From Toxotes chatareus (taxonomy: Eukaryota; Chordata; Actinopteri; Toxotidae): 64,000 nt of DNA. The notes under the pieces are model-generated. The model saw nothing but the letters and a program-made list of their open reading frames with translations, ran no database searches and had not been told where the DNA came from. This document shows positions 1-11,850 of the stretch, in pieces; within the stretch, counting starts at the first letter, position 1, and every line of letters begins with the position of its first letter. The stretch lies in contig CM028901.1 of assembly GCA_016801885.1 (NCBI GenBank), positions 15,201,095 to 15,265,094 of the forward strand. Direction: 5' to 3'. Both the position numbers and the translations under genes were made by a program.

Positions 1-416
1 CGAGTGAGCAACGGACTTTCATAAAAATAATAATAATAGAAACTGCGTTAATGCGCGATAATGGAGGTGGAGATGGAGGTAGATTATGACAGTAAATAAT
101 AAAGCCCATTTGAGCAAATTTTTGCTTTGTTAATTTAAGATTTTTGGGAAATATAACAGTTTTAGAAAAAAGCTACCCTTCCTTTTGAAAAATTACAGTA
201 TTATAAACAGTATTAGAATAATTGGTTTTCATGTGAACTTTTTAAACAGGAGTCTGGATATAATTTTATTTGGCTTGACAAGCATAAATATACTATTTCC
301 ACATTATACATCCAGAATCTGAGTAGTCAGTATGCTGGGCCCATTTGTTGGACCTTGTAATTGGTTAAATCTGGACACATTACAGTCACATTTAATACTA
401 TTTCCATTTGGCTTAC

Positions 417-544
417 CCACCTGTGGGATTCCATATTTATCAAAAACCTGCCACAGGTACCAATCTTCACGTCTTGAGGTTTTCCTGAATTTGAATGTCG
501 TCACAAAGGCATATTCATCTGGCAACCCTTGAGGAAACACGTCT
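417..544 (-). CDS. col22a1: col22a1 coding exon 5 (start of TSPN domain)
   Basis: This exon encodes about residues 285-326 of the collagen XXII alpha-1 chain, at the start of the thrombospondin N-terminal-like (laminin-G-like) domain. The translation includes VFPQGLPDEYAFVTTFKF and WYLWQVFDKYGIPQV, nearly identical to human COL22A1 as I remember it. The acceptor is tttcacag followed by A-GAC-GTG; that A completes the Glu codon begun in exon 4, so the phase fits. The donor is ambiguous. GTGG|GTAAGC gives an end at 417 and phase 1, while CAG|GTGGGT gives an end at 421 and phase 0. I chose 417 because Val-Gly is common at this spot in related fibril-associated collagens. It is the last col22a1 exon seen; the rest of the gene lies beyond position 1. 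Confidence 0.88.
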
Positions 545-1160
545 CTGTGAAATAAAAAAGCCCAATGTTACTGCTAACATAAACTGCACTGTATTTCATT
601 CTGCAGACATGATAAACACACGGTCGCTGTGACCCTATTTCAGTTTAGATTTTAGTGTACAAACCCAAAGTAAAGGCAATGTCTGTGTTTTACCTAACAA
701 CCATGTTTTTTATAGCTACAGTTCCTGCTTTCCTTAGCAGAGTAATGCTGCACTATTCTGATTACAAACAAAAGCATATTATATTTAAGATTCAAGAAGA
801 CGTCACAAGAGACGGTAATAAATCTTAATTGTGGGGTACTCAACTCAATATCTCAATGAAGCACGTGCAGGGCATGCATACAACACATTTTACATTATCA
901 TACATACAGCTATTTGTTTTCTAAATCTAGATTTATTTTCATTATAATTTTTAGCAATATTTTTCTGCTTTGGAACATACCCCTAAATTAAGGTTTTTTT
1001 GTATCGAATCAGCAAAATCTTATTGACACACAACAGGAAACATACGTCCACTTAGTTTTCGTGAACCTTGGTAATTTTTTTGTCCTGGGTCTCACCAACC
1101 ATTTCTTTAACTCCCATGTTTACAGTGTATTGTTTGCAGCATGCAGGGATGGTAACTTAC
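545..1160 (-). other. col22a1: col22a1 intron 4
   Basis: This intron lies between the TSPN exon and the preceding linker exon. It has a GT donor at 1159-1160 and an AG acceptor at 545-546, and is 616 bases long. I see no other gene, RNA or clear repeat in it. Confidence 0.85.
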
Positions 1161-1272
1161 TCTGTCTGCTGTACAATGGGCATGGTGCCAAGGCGAACAT
1201 AAGAACTCTGGCCTTCATCAAATCTGGTTCCCAGAATATCTCTCACATTGAAGTACTCCATCAGGTCGAACC
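1161..1272 (-). CDS. col22a1: col22a1 coding exon 4 (linker before TSPN domain)
   Basis: The exon is 112 bases, entering in phase 1 and leaving in phase 2. It encodes residues 247-284, including FDLMEYFNVRDILGTRF and QSSYVRLGTMPIVQQTE. These align with the human COL22A1 stretch containing GFDLMDLFSVKEILG and SSYVRMGSFPVVQSTE (from memory). The minus-strand acceptor is tgctgctgcag|GG and the donor is ACAGA|GTAAGTT. It joins the VWA module to the TSPN module of the secreted collagen. Open reading continues into the intron on both sides, so the splice signals and homology set the ends. Confidence 0.92.
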
Positions 1273-4200
1273 CTGCAGCAGCACAGTAAAACAGCCTAGT
1301 TGGACTCAAGACAATCTCACACACACATAAAAAGAAAAAAAACACAACAGGCTCTTGGGTTGTGAGGTTGACTTATGGTTTTGTCAGATTTCTTGGGGGA
1401 TACTGAGGTTTAATTGGGTCAGTCCCACCACACCCCATAGCCACTGTGTTTGTGGCTTTTTGGAGGGAGATTTCACTCACTACATTACTGAATAACTGGA
1501 AAACAGAGCTATTTGTTGGCCATTTAACATCTGTTAGATATGCTGCCAAAGGAAAAAACTAGTTGCCGTTGCTGTTAAGCTCCTCGTGTGAGCCTGAGAG
1601 TGTGTGCACGTGTGTGTACATTGCACTGCAGCGTGTGATTTGAAGTGGTGTAACCACAGACCATATTTAGGTGGTTCAGAAAGGACACTCCCTTGTACAA
1701 CAAACAAGTGCTGTGGCTATGGCAATGCCAGCAGGATGAGAGCTTGTACAGCTCTAATGCTGCCAGTTTGCCCAGCAGATCTCACTGAAAGCTAGTGGTT
1801 ATGTTGTGTGGATTGAGCTCTTCTGAAAGCCGACTGTGCCATTAGTGAGTCAACAGGATGAGGACAGCCTCAGCGTATTCCAGCTTAGTAATGCAGCAAA
1901 ATCTATGCGTTGTAATGTTTCCAGTGGGAATATGAGCACCAGTGCACTAATCTTCAAATGAAGGATCCAGGACATTAAGGTGGTAACGTGAGAGTCCTGA
2001 AAAGCTTCGAGGATGTCATTAGAAACAGCCTGGAAACAGGTGGAAAGACACAGGCTGCCCTTGTGCTACTAGCAACAGAGTAAAAAATTAAACATTAAAA
2101 ACAACAGACTGAATAACTGGCGATCAGCAATCCGCCACAACCACTTCGTCTGTCAGTGAAGGCCACCAAGTGTCTCAGATGCAGTGTTAGGGATTACAGA
2201 TCGTGTGTGCTCAGATGATTTTGTACAACTCACCACAGGGTGGAGAGTTTCTCTGCGCTGCTTCATGCGCGAGGAAGACATTTCTCATAGACGTCCACTC
2301 ATTTTGGATGCCATTTACTCACTTTTACCTGTGACAGTTACTTTTACTGCTCAGTAGATGGTGCTGGATTTTCTGTCACTTACTTAAACACAGAGCAGTC
2401 AGTTTCCCCTTTGTTGTTTGTGAGATGTTGTGATCAGTTTAGTGTCAGCATGGGAAATAACTGGAGTATTTTTTTTTCTATTAACACAGCTTGTACCTTT
2501 GATCTTGATATTTTCAGCTGTAGTCAGCTTCACACACAAGAGCTGCCAAGCCAAAAATTTGGATGAGACTAATTTTGTTTTACAAGGACACAGATTAGCG
2601 ATTGCCGTTGAATTGTCTTTCATTTTTATATCTTGCCAATTTTAGAATAAAATTGCATATTTGTCAAAACACAGCAACTCAAGCACAATACATGCAAGTA
2701 ACTAAAAAAAGTGTTTGGTTTGGTTTACTTTTGAATCAGAAGTCTAGCATTCATACAATGTTCAGTGATAACGTTTTAGCAAGTGAAAAAGTAAAGCGAC
2801 TAAAGGTTATCTAACCCCTCAGCTCTACCTTTTGAGCACTGGTGATGGTATGAAGCCATGTTTTGCTGGTTATCAGTAAAGGGTTGCTCGAGGAAGCCAT
2901 GCAGCTGTGAGTTTTGCTGGCCTTGATTCTCTCTGTCACCATGCTTGCATTGTGCACATTTGCTCACCGCACAGTTTCTGTGGCTGCATGGGGGCCATCT
3001 GAGCACAGAGCTGTAATTTGGACTGGCAGTGGATAGCGTATAATCAACCCAAAAAGTTATTTTAGACAGCCAGAAACGACCAATGGGGTGATCTGCGGGA
3101 AAAACCAGATGAGTTCACTGACTGGGAAAGGCAAACGCATACACACAGCATTCTTTTAATCAGAGCAGATGGCAGCGTTTGTGCAGTAGATAGTGAGCTC
3201 AGAGCCACAAAGACACTCTGCAGCCTCTTGTGTGTGCTCAGTACCCCGAGGGGTCAGACTAGACAGCCCATGATAAATATAAGTCTGACTCAAACCACAG
3301 ATCTCTTGGCTGTCAAATCGTAATCAGTAGCAAATAGTCTTGACATTTCTGACGGAGAATTCCACTGTCTCTCTCTGCACCAGTATACAGCAGAGCATGT
3401 TTGTTGTGTAATTATAAGTGGGAGCCTACAGGAGCTGCAGTTGTAGTGACGATAAGTACTGTTTGTCTAGAGCATCTCTGTATGTAGAGAGAATCTCTAT
3501 GCGCTTAGCCACAAGCTGCAAAAATATTACTTATGTTTTACTCAAGCAAGTTTGACAATGTATGTCTTGAAGCTAGGCCACAGTTCTACGCTTACTGCAG
3601 TTTGGAAAACCCCCGAACATCTTTGTCATGTCAGGGAGCTTCAGACCTCAGACCGCCGTCTGGTAACATTTTGCCCCAAGCACAGCCAAATGCAGGTTTG
3701 TTCTCTTACAGTAGAACTGATTATGACAGAACTGTCTGTGTTATAGGTAGAGAAAATCAATAATCTCCTCAACATGTTCTCTCACTGTCCCAACATCTAA
3801 AGTGAAAAGAAAACTAAATTCTCCCTATGTACTCTGATGCTCCTTGGACCATACTGTGGGAAACACTGTGATATAGAAATCCATTTCTAAATTAGTAATC
3901 TTCCATCATCACAGAAACTAAAGACTTAAAATGATTATAGTGACCAGCAGCTCTTAGGGAGCACCATTTCATTTGTGGTGCTGGTGGCCAAATGTAAAAG
4001 AAATATAAATCAGTGCAGAGCACAGTATATTTATGGCATATTCCACAATAACCTAGCTATTGGTTACAAGAAAAAAAAATTCTCATGTTATTTTCCAGTG
4101 GAACGAGACTTGAGTGGTGGATCTAACTCGGAAACGCAAACAAAACACAACCCAAAAGATTTATTCTAGTTAGAGTGCTAACAACACATCTGACAAAGTG

Positions 4201-6202
4201 GTACATCTGCTTAAGAAAGCATCAGTGGGTTTCAGTGATTTATCTAAAGTTTGCTCTAATTTCTTTGCGGTTTAGAGGGAAAACAAAACCACATTTTTAG
4301 CACTTTGCCTGGTGGCAAGTATGTGCTAATGCGTCTCAACAGTGGGAAGCAATACTGTCATCTCTAATCAGAAATACACACTTTTCTACTCTACACTGCC
4401 AAATCACTGTTGATTGGTTGATTTTTAAGGTTTACTGTAACATTTACATTTACATACTGTTCTGTAATGCATCACAGGGAATTCCTGGAGTTACACAGTC
4501 ATGTGATATAGTGATATATGTGATAGATATGAAGCAACAGTGTAAAAGGGTGGCTTGGTTTCAGTAAATCTCTCCTACGGTCAGGAGGATACACCAACCC
4601 AATATGGCTACTCAGTCATCTGTCATCCATCTCTGATTTGATGGTGATTTCCTCTTATCTGCAGTGAAAGCATCATGGTTTTAAACTGCAATTTCATTTC
4701 ATTCTCCTGCCTAAATAATTAATAATAATAATTTTTTTTAATCGAAAATATAAAATATTTTTTACTTTAATTAACTTTAATTAATTCTTTTTTGTTTTCA
4801 TCTCAGTGACTAGCAGAGTAGCCTGAAGCCAAGATCTGGTCTTTGAATCAATGGCCAGTTGAGGTCTTTTTCTGTGTGGAGTTTGCATGTTATGTCTACA
4901 TGGGTTTCCTCCAGCTGCTCTGGTTTCCTCCTACAGTCCAAAGACAAGCAGGTACAAAAGAGTCTATAAGCATCTTCATGGACAAATCTGTCCTGAATAA
5001 AGCCACATCAGTCAAATGTCCCTGTGCCAGCCAAATGTGTGAAGAGTCAACATTTTAAAAACACAACATTCACCACTCTGACATCTCTCTTTCCATGAAG
5101 TTCAACATAGAAGGGGCCCAAACAGTCATGTCTGTGCATCTGTTTTTTCTCTTAGTATGATGGATGTGGGAGGGAGACGTAGACAGGAACTCAGATCCCC
5201 CAAAAGACACTCCTGTAACAACATCCGACCTTTCTGGATAAACGCTATTCAAGACTTCTGAGAAGCTTTAACACGGCAGCTTGGAATGTATGAAATAAAA
5301 GCATCAAATGGTGGAGGACTAGTAACACACAAGACTAATCTAATCACAGAACGTGAAAATTACAGCTGCATTTGGAGTCACGTCAGTTTTTTGCAAGTTT
5401 GACTGAAGGCATAGTGAAGGTACGAAAAATCTGTAGAACCACAACTTGTTGTTTCTACACACACTTTTGTCAAGATAAAAATAAGATAAATAAGACATCA
5501 TTGTGTTAAGCACTGCGCTTTAGAGTTGCTGATATGAGGATTTAGTTTCCTTTAGAGAGCCAGGCTTACTGTAAACCTTTCCTTTACCTATAAATCATGC
5601 ATACTCTATATTTTTATAACCATTTTTAAATGCATGTGGCTCCAACTTTGACAAATATGAAATTAACTTGATATTCTGTGCGATGGATAATGTGACTCAA
5701 GCAAATTTGAAGGGCCTACTGATTGATTTTCATATCAAATGGAAAAGGATGAAAGCCAGTGGCTTCCTGGAACTGTAGAAAAAATACATCTACATTTCCA
5801 AAGCAGAACAACTTGGTTTCCAAAATGGTTTGCTGTGATGTAAAGTGCGTAAATGTGGGTAAATTCAAACCTGGCAGCATTTTGTTTTTGCAGCTACATT
5901 GAGTTTTTATGCTGACAGCATAAAACAAGACAGAAAATGAATTTGCCAGAAAAGCAGCACTCTCCAAGTCATGAATAAAATCAATTCAGTTTCCAGTTGG
6001 ATACAAATAGAGGAAAATTGAAAGTGAAAACTGTCTAAATCTGCATATAAAAATGTAAAAAATCTTTTTTTTTTCTCTTCGTGTGAAAGGACTAAATGTG
6101 GGAGTGTAGGAAATGTTTTGAACAATAAAGAGATGACTTTGTGGTTGACAAGTATTGCCAGTGCTGCATGTTACCATTGGGAAAGCAGCAGTTTGCACAT
6201 AC
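1273..6202 (-). other. col22a1: col22a1 intron 3
   Basis: This intron is about 4.9 kb, with a GT donor at 6201-6202 and an AG acceptor at 1273-1274. Apart from one dispersed repeat fragment at 4873-4954 I see only AT-rich sequence and short homopolymers. The small open frames in it show no recognisable domain. Confidence 0.8.
4873..4954 (+). repeat. dispersed teleost repeat fragment
   Basis: The segment runs from gtgtggagtttgcatgttat to ctacagtccaaagacaagca. From memory it resembles a sequence found in very many copies in fish genomes (GTGGAGTTTGCATGTTCTCC ... CACAGTCCAAAGACATGCAG). I cannot name the element class with certainty. The copy is diverged and truncated. Confidence 0.6.
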
Positions 6203-6283
6203 CTGGAACCTCTTCAAGACCATAACTGGTGCTGTTGGGCTTAAAGCGATCAGGTTGGACCTTCATGTTTGGACACAGGACAT
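6203..6283 (-). CDS. col22a1: col22a1 coding exon 3 (small linker exon after VWA)
   Basis: This 81-base exon is too short to stand out as an open frame. It was found by looking for the piece missing between the VWA exon and exon 4. The acceptor is ctttctcctcag|AT and the donor is GTTCCAG|GTATGT; it is phase 1 on both sides. It encodes residues 220-247: the Asn is completed from exon 2, then VLCPNMKVQPDRFKPNSTSY, then GLEEVP and the first base of Gly. Human COL22A1 has NVLCPSVRVEGDRFKHTNGG here (from memory), so VLCP and DRFK are kept and the rest has diverged. The fish copy carries an N-glycosylation sequon, NST at residue 236, that the remembered human sequence lacks. Cys223 is conserved. 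Confidence 0.9.
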
Positions 6284-9200
6284 CTGAGGAGAAAGGACAT
6301 TCAGTTAGGCACACTGTAAATCACAGCATGATGCTCTTATGGGAGCAAAGGACAGAGAACTGTTCAAACACTTCTGTTGGTGACTTTGTATCTTCCTGCT
6401 GGAAATCTAATCGTGTGTAGTTGTTTCATGACAAGAAGCAGTGACACTGAAACTTTATGAGGAGTCAGACAAAAAAGGTGTGAAGCGCTGGATTGTTTTA
6501 GGAAGTGGTGATCTCATAGAAACACAGTCTCTGGACTGATATGTGATCTGGAGAGCACCAGGCCAGACAGACCTCCCTCCATCTCTCCTGTCTGATGTCT
6601 GGGGAGGGAAGTGTGTGTGTGGGTGTGAGAGAGGTGGGGTGCCCGTGCAAGTGTAGGGGGCACATCCACAGAGCCACCAAGCAGCAACAGTTTCACATTT
6701 CCACTCACACATATTTCAGTGATGGCGATGACAGTGAGAAAGGCAACACCGTCGGGTTAAGTTTTTATTGGCAGGAGGGGTATTTTCTATTTGTGTCAAG
6801 ATGCCAGCTTCACTACTGAAGAATGCAGATATGGATGCTGTTCAGTTTAACAGCTGTAAACATTGGCTCAGGGATGTGACTGACATTTGTTCAACCTTGG
6901 AGGTGGTGAATTTTTTTTTTTTTATGTTTCTGACATAACTTCTTTCTTCCTCCACAGACCTCACCGTCTGTGGTGAGGACTGTGGATTATCTGGAGTAAC
7001 AAGGATGTTGTTTCTGGAAAGACACATCAGTCAGTTGAATCATTAGACTGAAGAGTGGTGTGGCTTTAGGGATTGGTCAGTGAATCCACTTTGGTCCAGG
7101 CTGAAATATTTGGTGTCCCCATGTCCCATTCCCACTAACTATAACCAACTGTAGGTTGGTGTATCTGTTCAAATGAAACCCCAGTTCTGTCAAGATATAT
7201 GTCGACTGTGAGAGTTTGAAAATCACTGGTCTGCTTCACCTTACAACTGACAAGCTGAAATATGAATAAAACCTTCTCATCCATCTTACATGGCAAGATT
7301 CATTTTCATATTGTGGATCAGGCAACAACAGCAAGTCAGAATCCTGTCATCAGTTCGTAATCAATCTGTGAAATGGAACTTCTCAATAAACCTAATATTA
7401 GCCCAACAATTTGTCCTGACTGTCAGGTCTAAATATCATCTATAGCCAGAAATATCACAGTGAGACACTCCGACTTCCTTAGTAGATCAAGTATCTGCCA
7501 AACATCCACTATTAAACCCTAGCATTTTCTTAAATCACAGCTATAAAAATGATCACATCAGAGGCTTTTATGCTGTACAGCATTCGTTATGAGGACAGCT
7601 CTATTGACATGGCTTGTTTTTCTGTTTCATGCTTAGCCCAGAGCATGCCTAATGGGAAAACCCAAGCAGCTAATTTAACTGTCAACGTATGCATACTTTT
7701 CAGTAATTCCACAAGTGGTGTTATTTCAGTTTCACATGGTTTATTTTTAATTTCAACTGTATACTTTGTCCTTGTTTGTGTCTGACTTCTGTTTATTTAG
7801 CAGGGAGTCTTTTTTTTTCTTCTGTCTTAAAGTCTTTTTTTAAGGGATACTGGATCTGGATCTCACAAGGGCTACTTGGTTTATATAGTTTATAAGCTCA
7901 GCTCCTCCACCAAAAATTACCATTCTGTGAATGAATGGAAGTGCGTCACTCTTCTTTAAAGACGGTGATGTTGCACAGCTCTGAGACTTAGCATGCTAGA
8001 TAGCTGAGCTACTCCCTTCACTTGTGGCCCTAAAACTATAATTTAGGCATCCGGCAGTGAGTTAAAATGGAAGCAATGTAAAACCTGCATCTGGAAACGA
8101 ATGTTCACAGTATCAGCATAAGAAGCTTGATCAAAACAGACCTACCACCAGTCCTTTGTTTTGCAGCCAGAGATTTATCCATTTTTAAATCCTACTACTA
8201 CCCATATAATGTTATCTGTCATCATTATGGCTATGTTTTTTTAAACACACTATGTGTTAAACAAGATCTTTGCTATAAGAGTTATTTTTCTCTGGGGTCA
8301 TTTAAGATCAAGTGTGTGATCTTATGTGCTGTTATTCTTAGGTGAGGCCACACGTGCGTTAATGAATTGGTGCTGTGCAGAATAAATAGCGTTCTTTTTT
8401 TAAAACCTATAGATTAAAAGGTGAAAATATTTAACATGGACAGTGGAGTGGCTGCGCTGGACCCACTTGAAACATTAGATGTATAATTTTCTGGGTGAAA
8501 ATAACTCGCATTGCTCAGTGAGCCAGTTGTGCTGACCACTGATATACTTAGAGACTCACTCGTGGTGATTTTAGAGATTACAGAAAGACAATACTGGAAC
8601 TCTCTGTCAGTGCAAATTTAGCCTTTGGTTAGTTCTACAAACTTGCTGTACAGCATGTTTCATAATATATAACCTACATTATTGGTTGGCAGTTTGAAAC
8701 CCTGTGGAGTCAAAGAGCAAGGTCAAAGGCTAGCAGCTTTAAAGCGGCTTCAAAATGAATCTCCATGCTGCCCTTGCACCAGCATCACTTTGCAATATGA
8801 TATGCCCTTAAAAAAGAAAAAAAGGTTTTACAGTCTGAATCAACACTTTCTGCACATGAATCTCTACTTTTGCTAATTCTTGACAATTTCGAACTGGATT
8901 AAAATGGGAGCTGAGAGTTTTGTCAGTGTTCATCTGTGCGCTAAAACATGCAATCATGTAATTTCCGTTTTTGTATTTGCTGTTTGTGGCTTAGACTTAT
9001 GGCATCCTTTTCTTTCCTGTCTGGCTAATTTTAGGCAGGAATTTCAAGCGTTTGAGTGCAAAGCATCCATCTTCTCCATGAAAACACTCACACGCAGCTA
9101 CTTCTCCACGTCTTCACACAGCTACTGGACAACATAAAGCTATTGCTTTATTTTTGAGCCTATTTTTACTAATTCATTTGGCTATGTAAACTACTTTCTA

Positions 9201-9626
9201 AGCCTGTATTGAAGGGATTTTTCAGCACACTGGTGGAAAAACCATTTAGGTTAGACAGGCTTTCCAGTGCTAAACACCTCTGCGCCAAAGCAGCAGTGAA
9301 AAAGGCAGCTACACCACAGAAATGTCTTGGTTAGAAAACTGTCATTTACAAGCCAATTTTTGCAACACCCCCTCACACGCTTCATATTCGGTCAAATAGA
9401 AGCCATGATAGCACAGTGTACATGTGCAGCAGCTCTTTGTGGTTAGGGTGGGGTTTTGTGGTTAGGGTCTTTCTTCCGTATAGTGGTTAAAGGTTAAAAT
9501 CAGAGTCTAATTTGATTAAGTGCACGTTCAGGGTGAAGCAGGCACTTCAAAGTGAGGCTTCAAAAAGAGATCATGTGGCATTCAGCGTGAGTGATGAGCT
9601 GGCACAGAGCCTGATGGCTGACTTAC
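6284..9626 (-). other. col22a1: col22a1 intron 2
   Basis: This is a 3.3-kb intron with a GT donor at 9625-9626 and an AG acceptor at 6284-6285. The acceptor has a good pyrimidine tract. I see poly-T runs near 6909 and 7811 but no further gene. Confidence 0.8.
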
Positions 9627-10193
9627 TCTCGCACAGCCGCCTCCTCAGCCGGCCCCTGATCTTGTCAATGGCGTTAAAGTCCGTCACATGGAAGACGTGG
9701 GCATTCTTTGGCTCTGCTGCGATTTCTTCCAGCTCCTCCTTCAGTGCCTCCCCGATGCCCACAGCAAACATCCTGATACCAGCTTTGGCAGCTGCCTTAG
9801 AGGGCTCCAGAACATAATCCTGACTCCGGCCATCTGTGAGAAGGATGGCCACCCTCTGAATGCCTCTAGCTGTGGGCCTCGCTCCATTCCCCTCCGTGAA
9901 GATGTTGTCAGTGGTGTAGCTGATAGCATCCCCGGTCATTGTATTTCCCCCCAGGTAGCGTATGTTACGGGCAGCTTGCTTCACATCTTCCAGGGTCCTG
10001 TGTTTTCCCAGGTTGAACTCAGTGGTGGGTCTGTCACTGTAGCGAACTACAGCTACTCTTGTCTTGTCTGGTGCCACATCAAAAGACTCCACCAGGTTGG
10101 CCACCCATTGCCTGATCTTCTCAAAGTTCTCTTTTCCAACGCTGGATGAGGTATCCAGGATAAACGCCAAGTCATAGTGGACATTTTTACACC
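9627..10193 (-). CDS. col22a1: col22a1 coding exon 2, von Willebrand factor A domain
   Basis: A single 567-base exon encodes residues 31-220, the complete N-terminal VWA domain of secreted collagen XXII. The metal-ion-dependent adhesion site is intact: DTSSS at residues 44-48, the Thr in GGNTMTGDA, and the Asp in LLTDGRSQD. Cys32 and Cys218 flank the domain and probably pair. GEALKEELEEIAAEP and FHVTDFNAIDKIRGRLRRRL match human COL22A1 almost residue for residue (from memory), which separates it from matrilins and collagen XXI. The acceptor is ctactccag|GG and the donor is GCGAGA|GTAAGT, both phase 1. As known for collagen XXII, the protein acts at tissue junctions such as the muscle-tendon junction. 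Confidence 0.96.
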
Positions 10194-10279
10194 CTGGAGT
10201 AGGTATATACAGGAGGAGTTAATCACTGGTCACATACAGACAATTTAAGGCCTAGATTTTTCAGTCTTAATGGTCTTAC

Positions 10280-10370
10280 CTGCCCTCTGTGCTTCCACCC
10301 TCTCACTGGAAAGAGTCAAGGCCAGGATGACCAAGACCAGGGTGATCCTAAATCCCAGTCGTAATTCCAT
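10280..10370 (-). CDS. col22a1: col22a1 first coding exon (start codon, signal peptide)
   Basis: The ATG at 10370 opens a 30-codon segment starting MELRLGFRITLVLVILALTL and continuing SSERVEAQRA, then the first base of a Gly codon before the donor GGCAG|GTAAGA. It has a basic n-region (R4, R8), a hydrophobic core at about residues 9-20 and a likely cleavage after VEA27, as expected of a secreted collagen. The phase-1 junction gives AQRAG followed by CKNVHYD, matching the human AQRAG/CKSVHYD junction (from memory). The same exon extends upstream as 5' UTR from 10371 to about 10428, where the acceptor cctttccacag is seen. The short intron to exon 2 spans 10194-10279. Confidence 0.93.
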
Positions 10371-11490
10371 CTCGGCCTCGGTTTGGGTCTGTTTGTTTTA
10401 GCTTATTACCACCATCAAGCTGTCCAGCCTGTGGAAAGGTCAGTGGAAACATTAGCCATACACTGTTACATGAACTCCAGTAGACACTACACTTAGCCAA
10501 CTCTGTAAATGTATAGCTGAACTAAAAATCATTTCAGAATCTAAATCCTGTTTGCCAAACCGTCTTGCACCTCTTCATCACTGAGACATGAACACAATTT
10601 GCAATAATATCTGTCTAACAGGGAAGCCAAAGTGGATAAAGCACTTCCTGTAGTGTAGGGAAATTGCTGTAAAAAGCAGGTCTCCTATAATGGCTTCTGC
10701 TACATCTTTACAGTGAGAAGGCACTGGTGGAAAGCTGATTTAAAACTGCATTAGACACTTTATATGTGTAAAAAAAAACAAAAAAAAAAAAACGTGGGAT
10801 CCAGCAAAGAAAAAAATCTCAATCCCCCTATTGTCTAGTATTTCTGTTGTCTCCAGTTTGAATTTATTTCTGGTATGGAAGCTGGCAGGAAATGTTGTCC
10901 ATTTTCAGGACGTGATAATTGAAACCTAAGTCTGAAATACACATCTCTCTACAGCAGCAAGTGAATATTTCATCCAGAGAAAACTGGACTCACCAAAGAT
11001 TGCTAGAACTTGCTGCCAAAAGATTTTTTTCAAACACATCCACCCACAAGACAGCTAAAGAACAACATCAGGAGTGTGCACTTTGCTGATGCTGCACTGC
11101 ATGATTTTTCAAAGTTTGACATTTTCACAAGTATCTCTACCTTCCCTCTGGAGCTGCTAGAGGGGAATATATGCAGCTTTGATCCATCAGTGTGTTGCAA
11201 GGGACACATTACCCCTTCTCTGTTAGCTTCATTTATGAGGCTGTTTTTCCTGGGTGGCACTAACAGAGACCTGTTGCCTAAACACAAAACTATTTTTGCA
11301 CACTTTGTGGACCAGTGGTTGTGATGCCTGCCATTAGGGCTGATGTGCGTATGACTGTAGTCATAACATGGGCTCATCCTGACTTGAAGAGCATGTCATT
11401 GCGGGAGGTCATCGGGGGAGGTTAAGGAAAATCTGAGTAATACACAACTTTGGAAAGCAATATTATGAGTCCCTCCTGTCCTGAAAAGTT

Positions 11491-11530
11491 ATTTACCATT
11501 TCTGACCACCTGTGGTCAGAAATGGTAAAT
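11491..11530. repeat. perfect inverted repeat, 19-bp arms, 2-base loop
   Basis: Arm atttaccatttctgaccac (11491-11509) is followed by ct and then its exact reverse complement (11512-11530). Transcribed, it would fold into an almost loop-free hairpin. It sits 13 bases from a second, longer inverted repeat. Confidence 0.95.
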
Positions 11531-11543
11531 GGTAAATAATAAT

Positions 11544-11602
11544 TAATTTAGTGGAAATATAATAGTGCACCACCTGTGCACTATTATATTTCCACTAAAT
11601 TA
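11544..11602. repeat. perfect inverted repeat, 27-bp arms, 5-base loop
   Basis: The left arm is 11544-11570 and the right arm 11576-11602, separated by cacct, with no mismatch by eye. The outer ends are taatttagtgg and ccactaaatta. Like its neighbour it is centred on cacctgtg, so both palindromes share the same centre sequence. Confidence 0.95.
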
Positions 11603-11654
11603 TGCTGTTAATGTTTTTGTCTTCCAGAGGTGAATGACATCCAAAAGTAATGGA

Positions 11655-11850
11655 ATACTTTTGGAATGTTTATTCCCTGTCTTGCAGAAAGTTTGCTGAA
11701 AAGATTGATACTACAGTCATATCCGGACCAGGAACGTGGTTAGTGTAGCTTAGCATAAAGACTGGAAACACATTTTTCTGGTTTACTTTACACGTAGAAG
11801 TGTAGAAACAACAAATCGTATTTTTACCGGTTGTGACGTGCCGAATGAGC
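11655..11850 (+). repeat. dispersed percomorph repeat copy
   Basis: Blocks such as agaaagtttgctgaaaagat, ttgatactacagtcat and gcttagcataaagactggaa resemble a very common percomorph interspersed repeat, as I remember it, in which TTAAAGGA-type ends flank GCTTAGCATAAAGACTGGAA. Related sequence occurs at about 21630-21980, 46091-46172 and 51270-51310. I treat it as a non-autonomous element of unknown class. The similarity may extend to about 12060. Confidence 0.6.
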
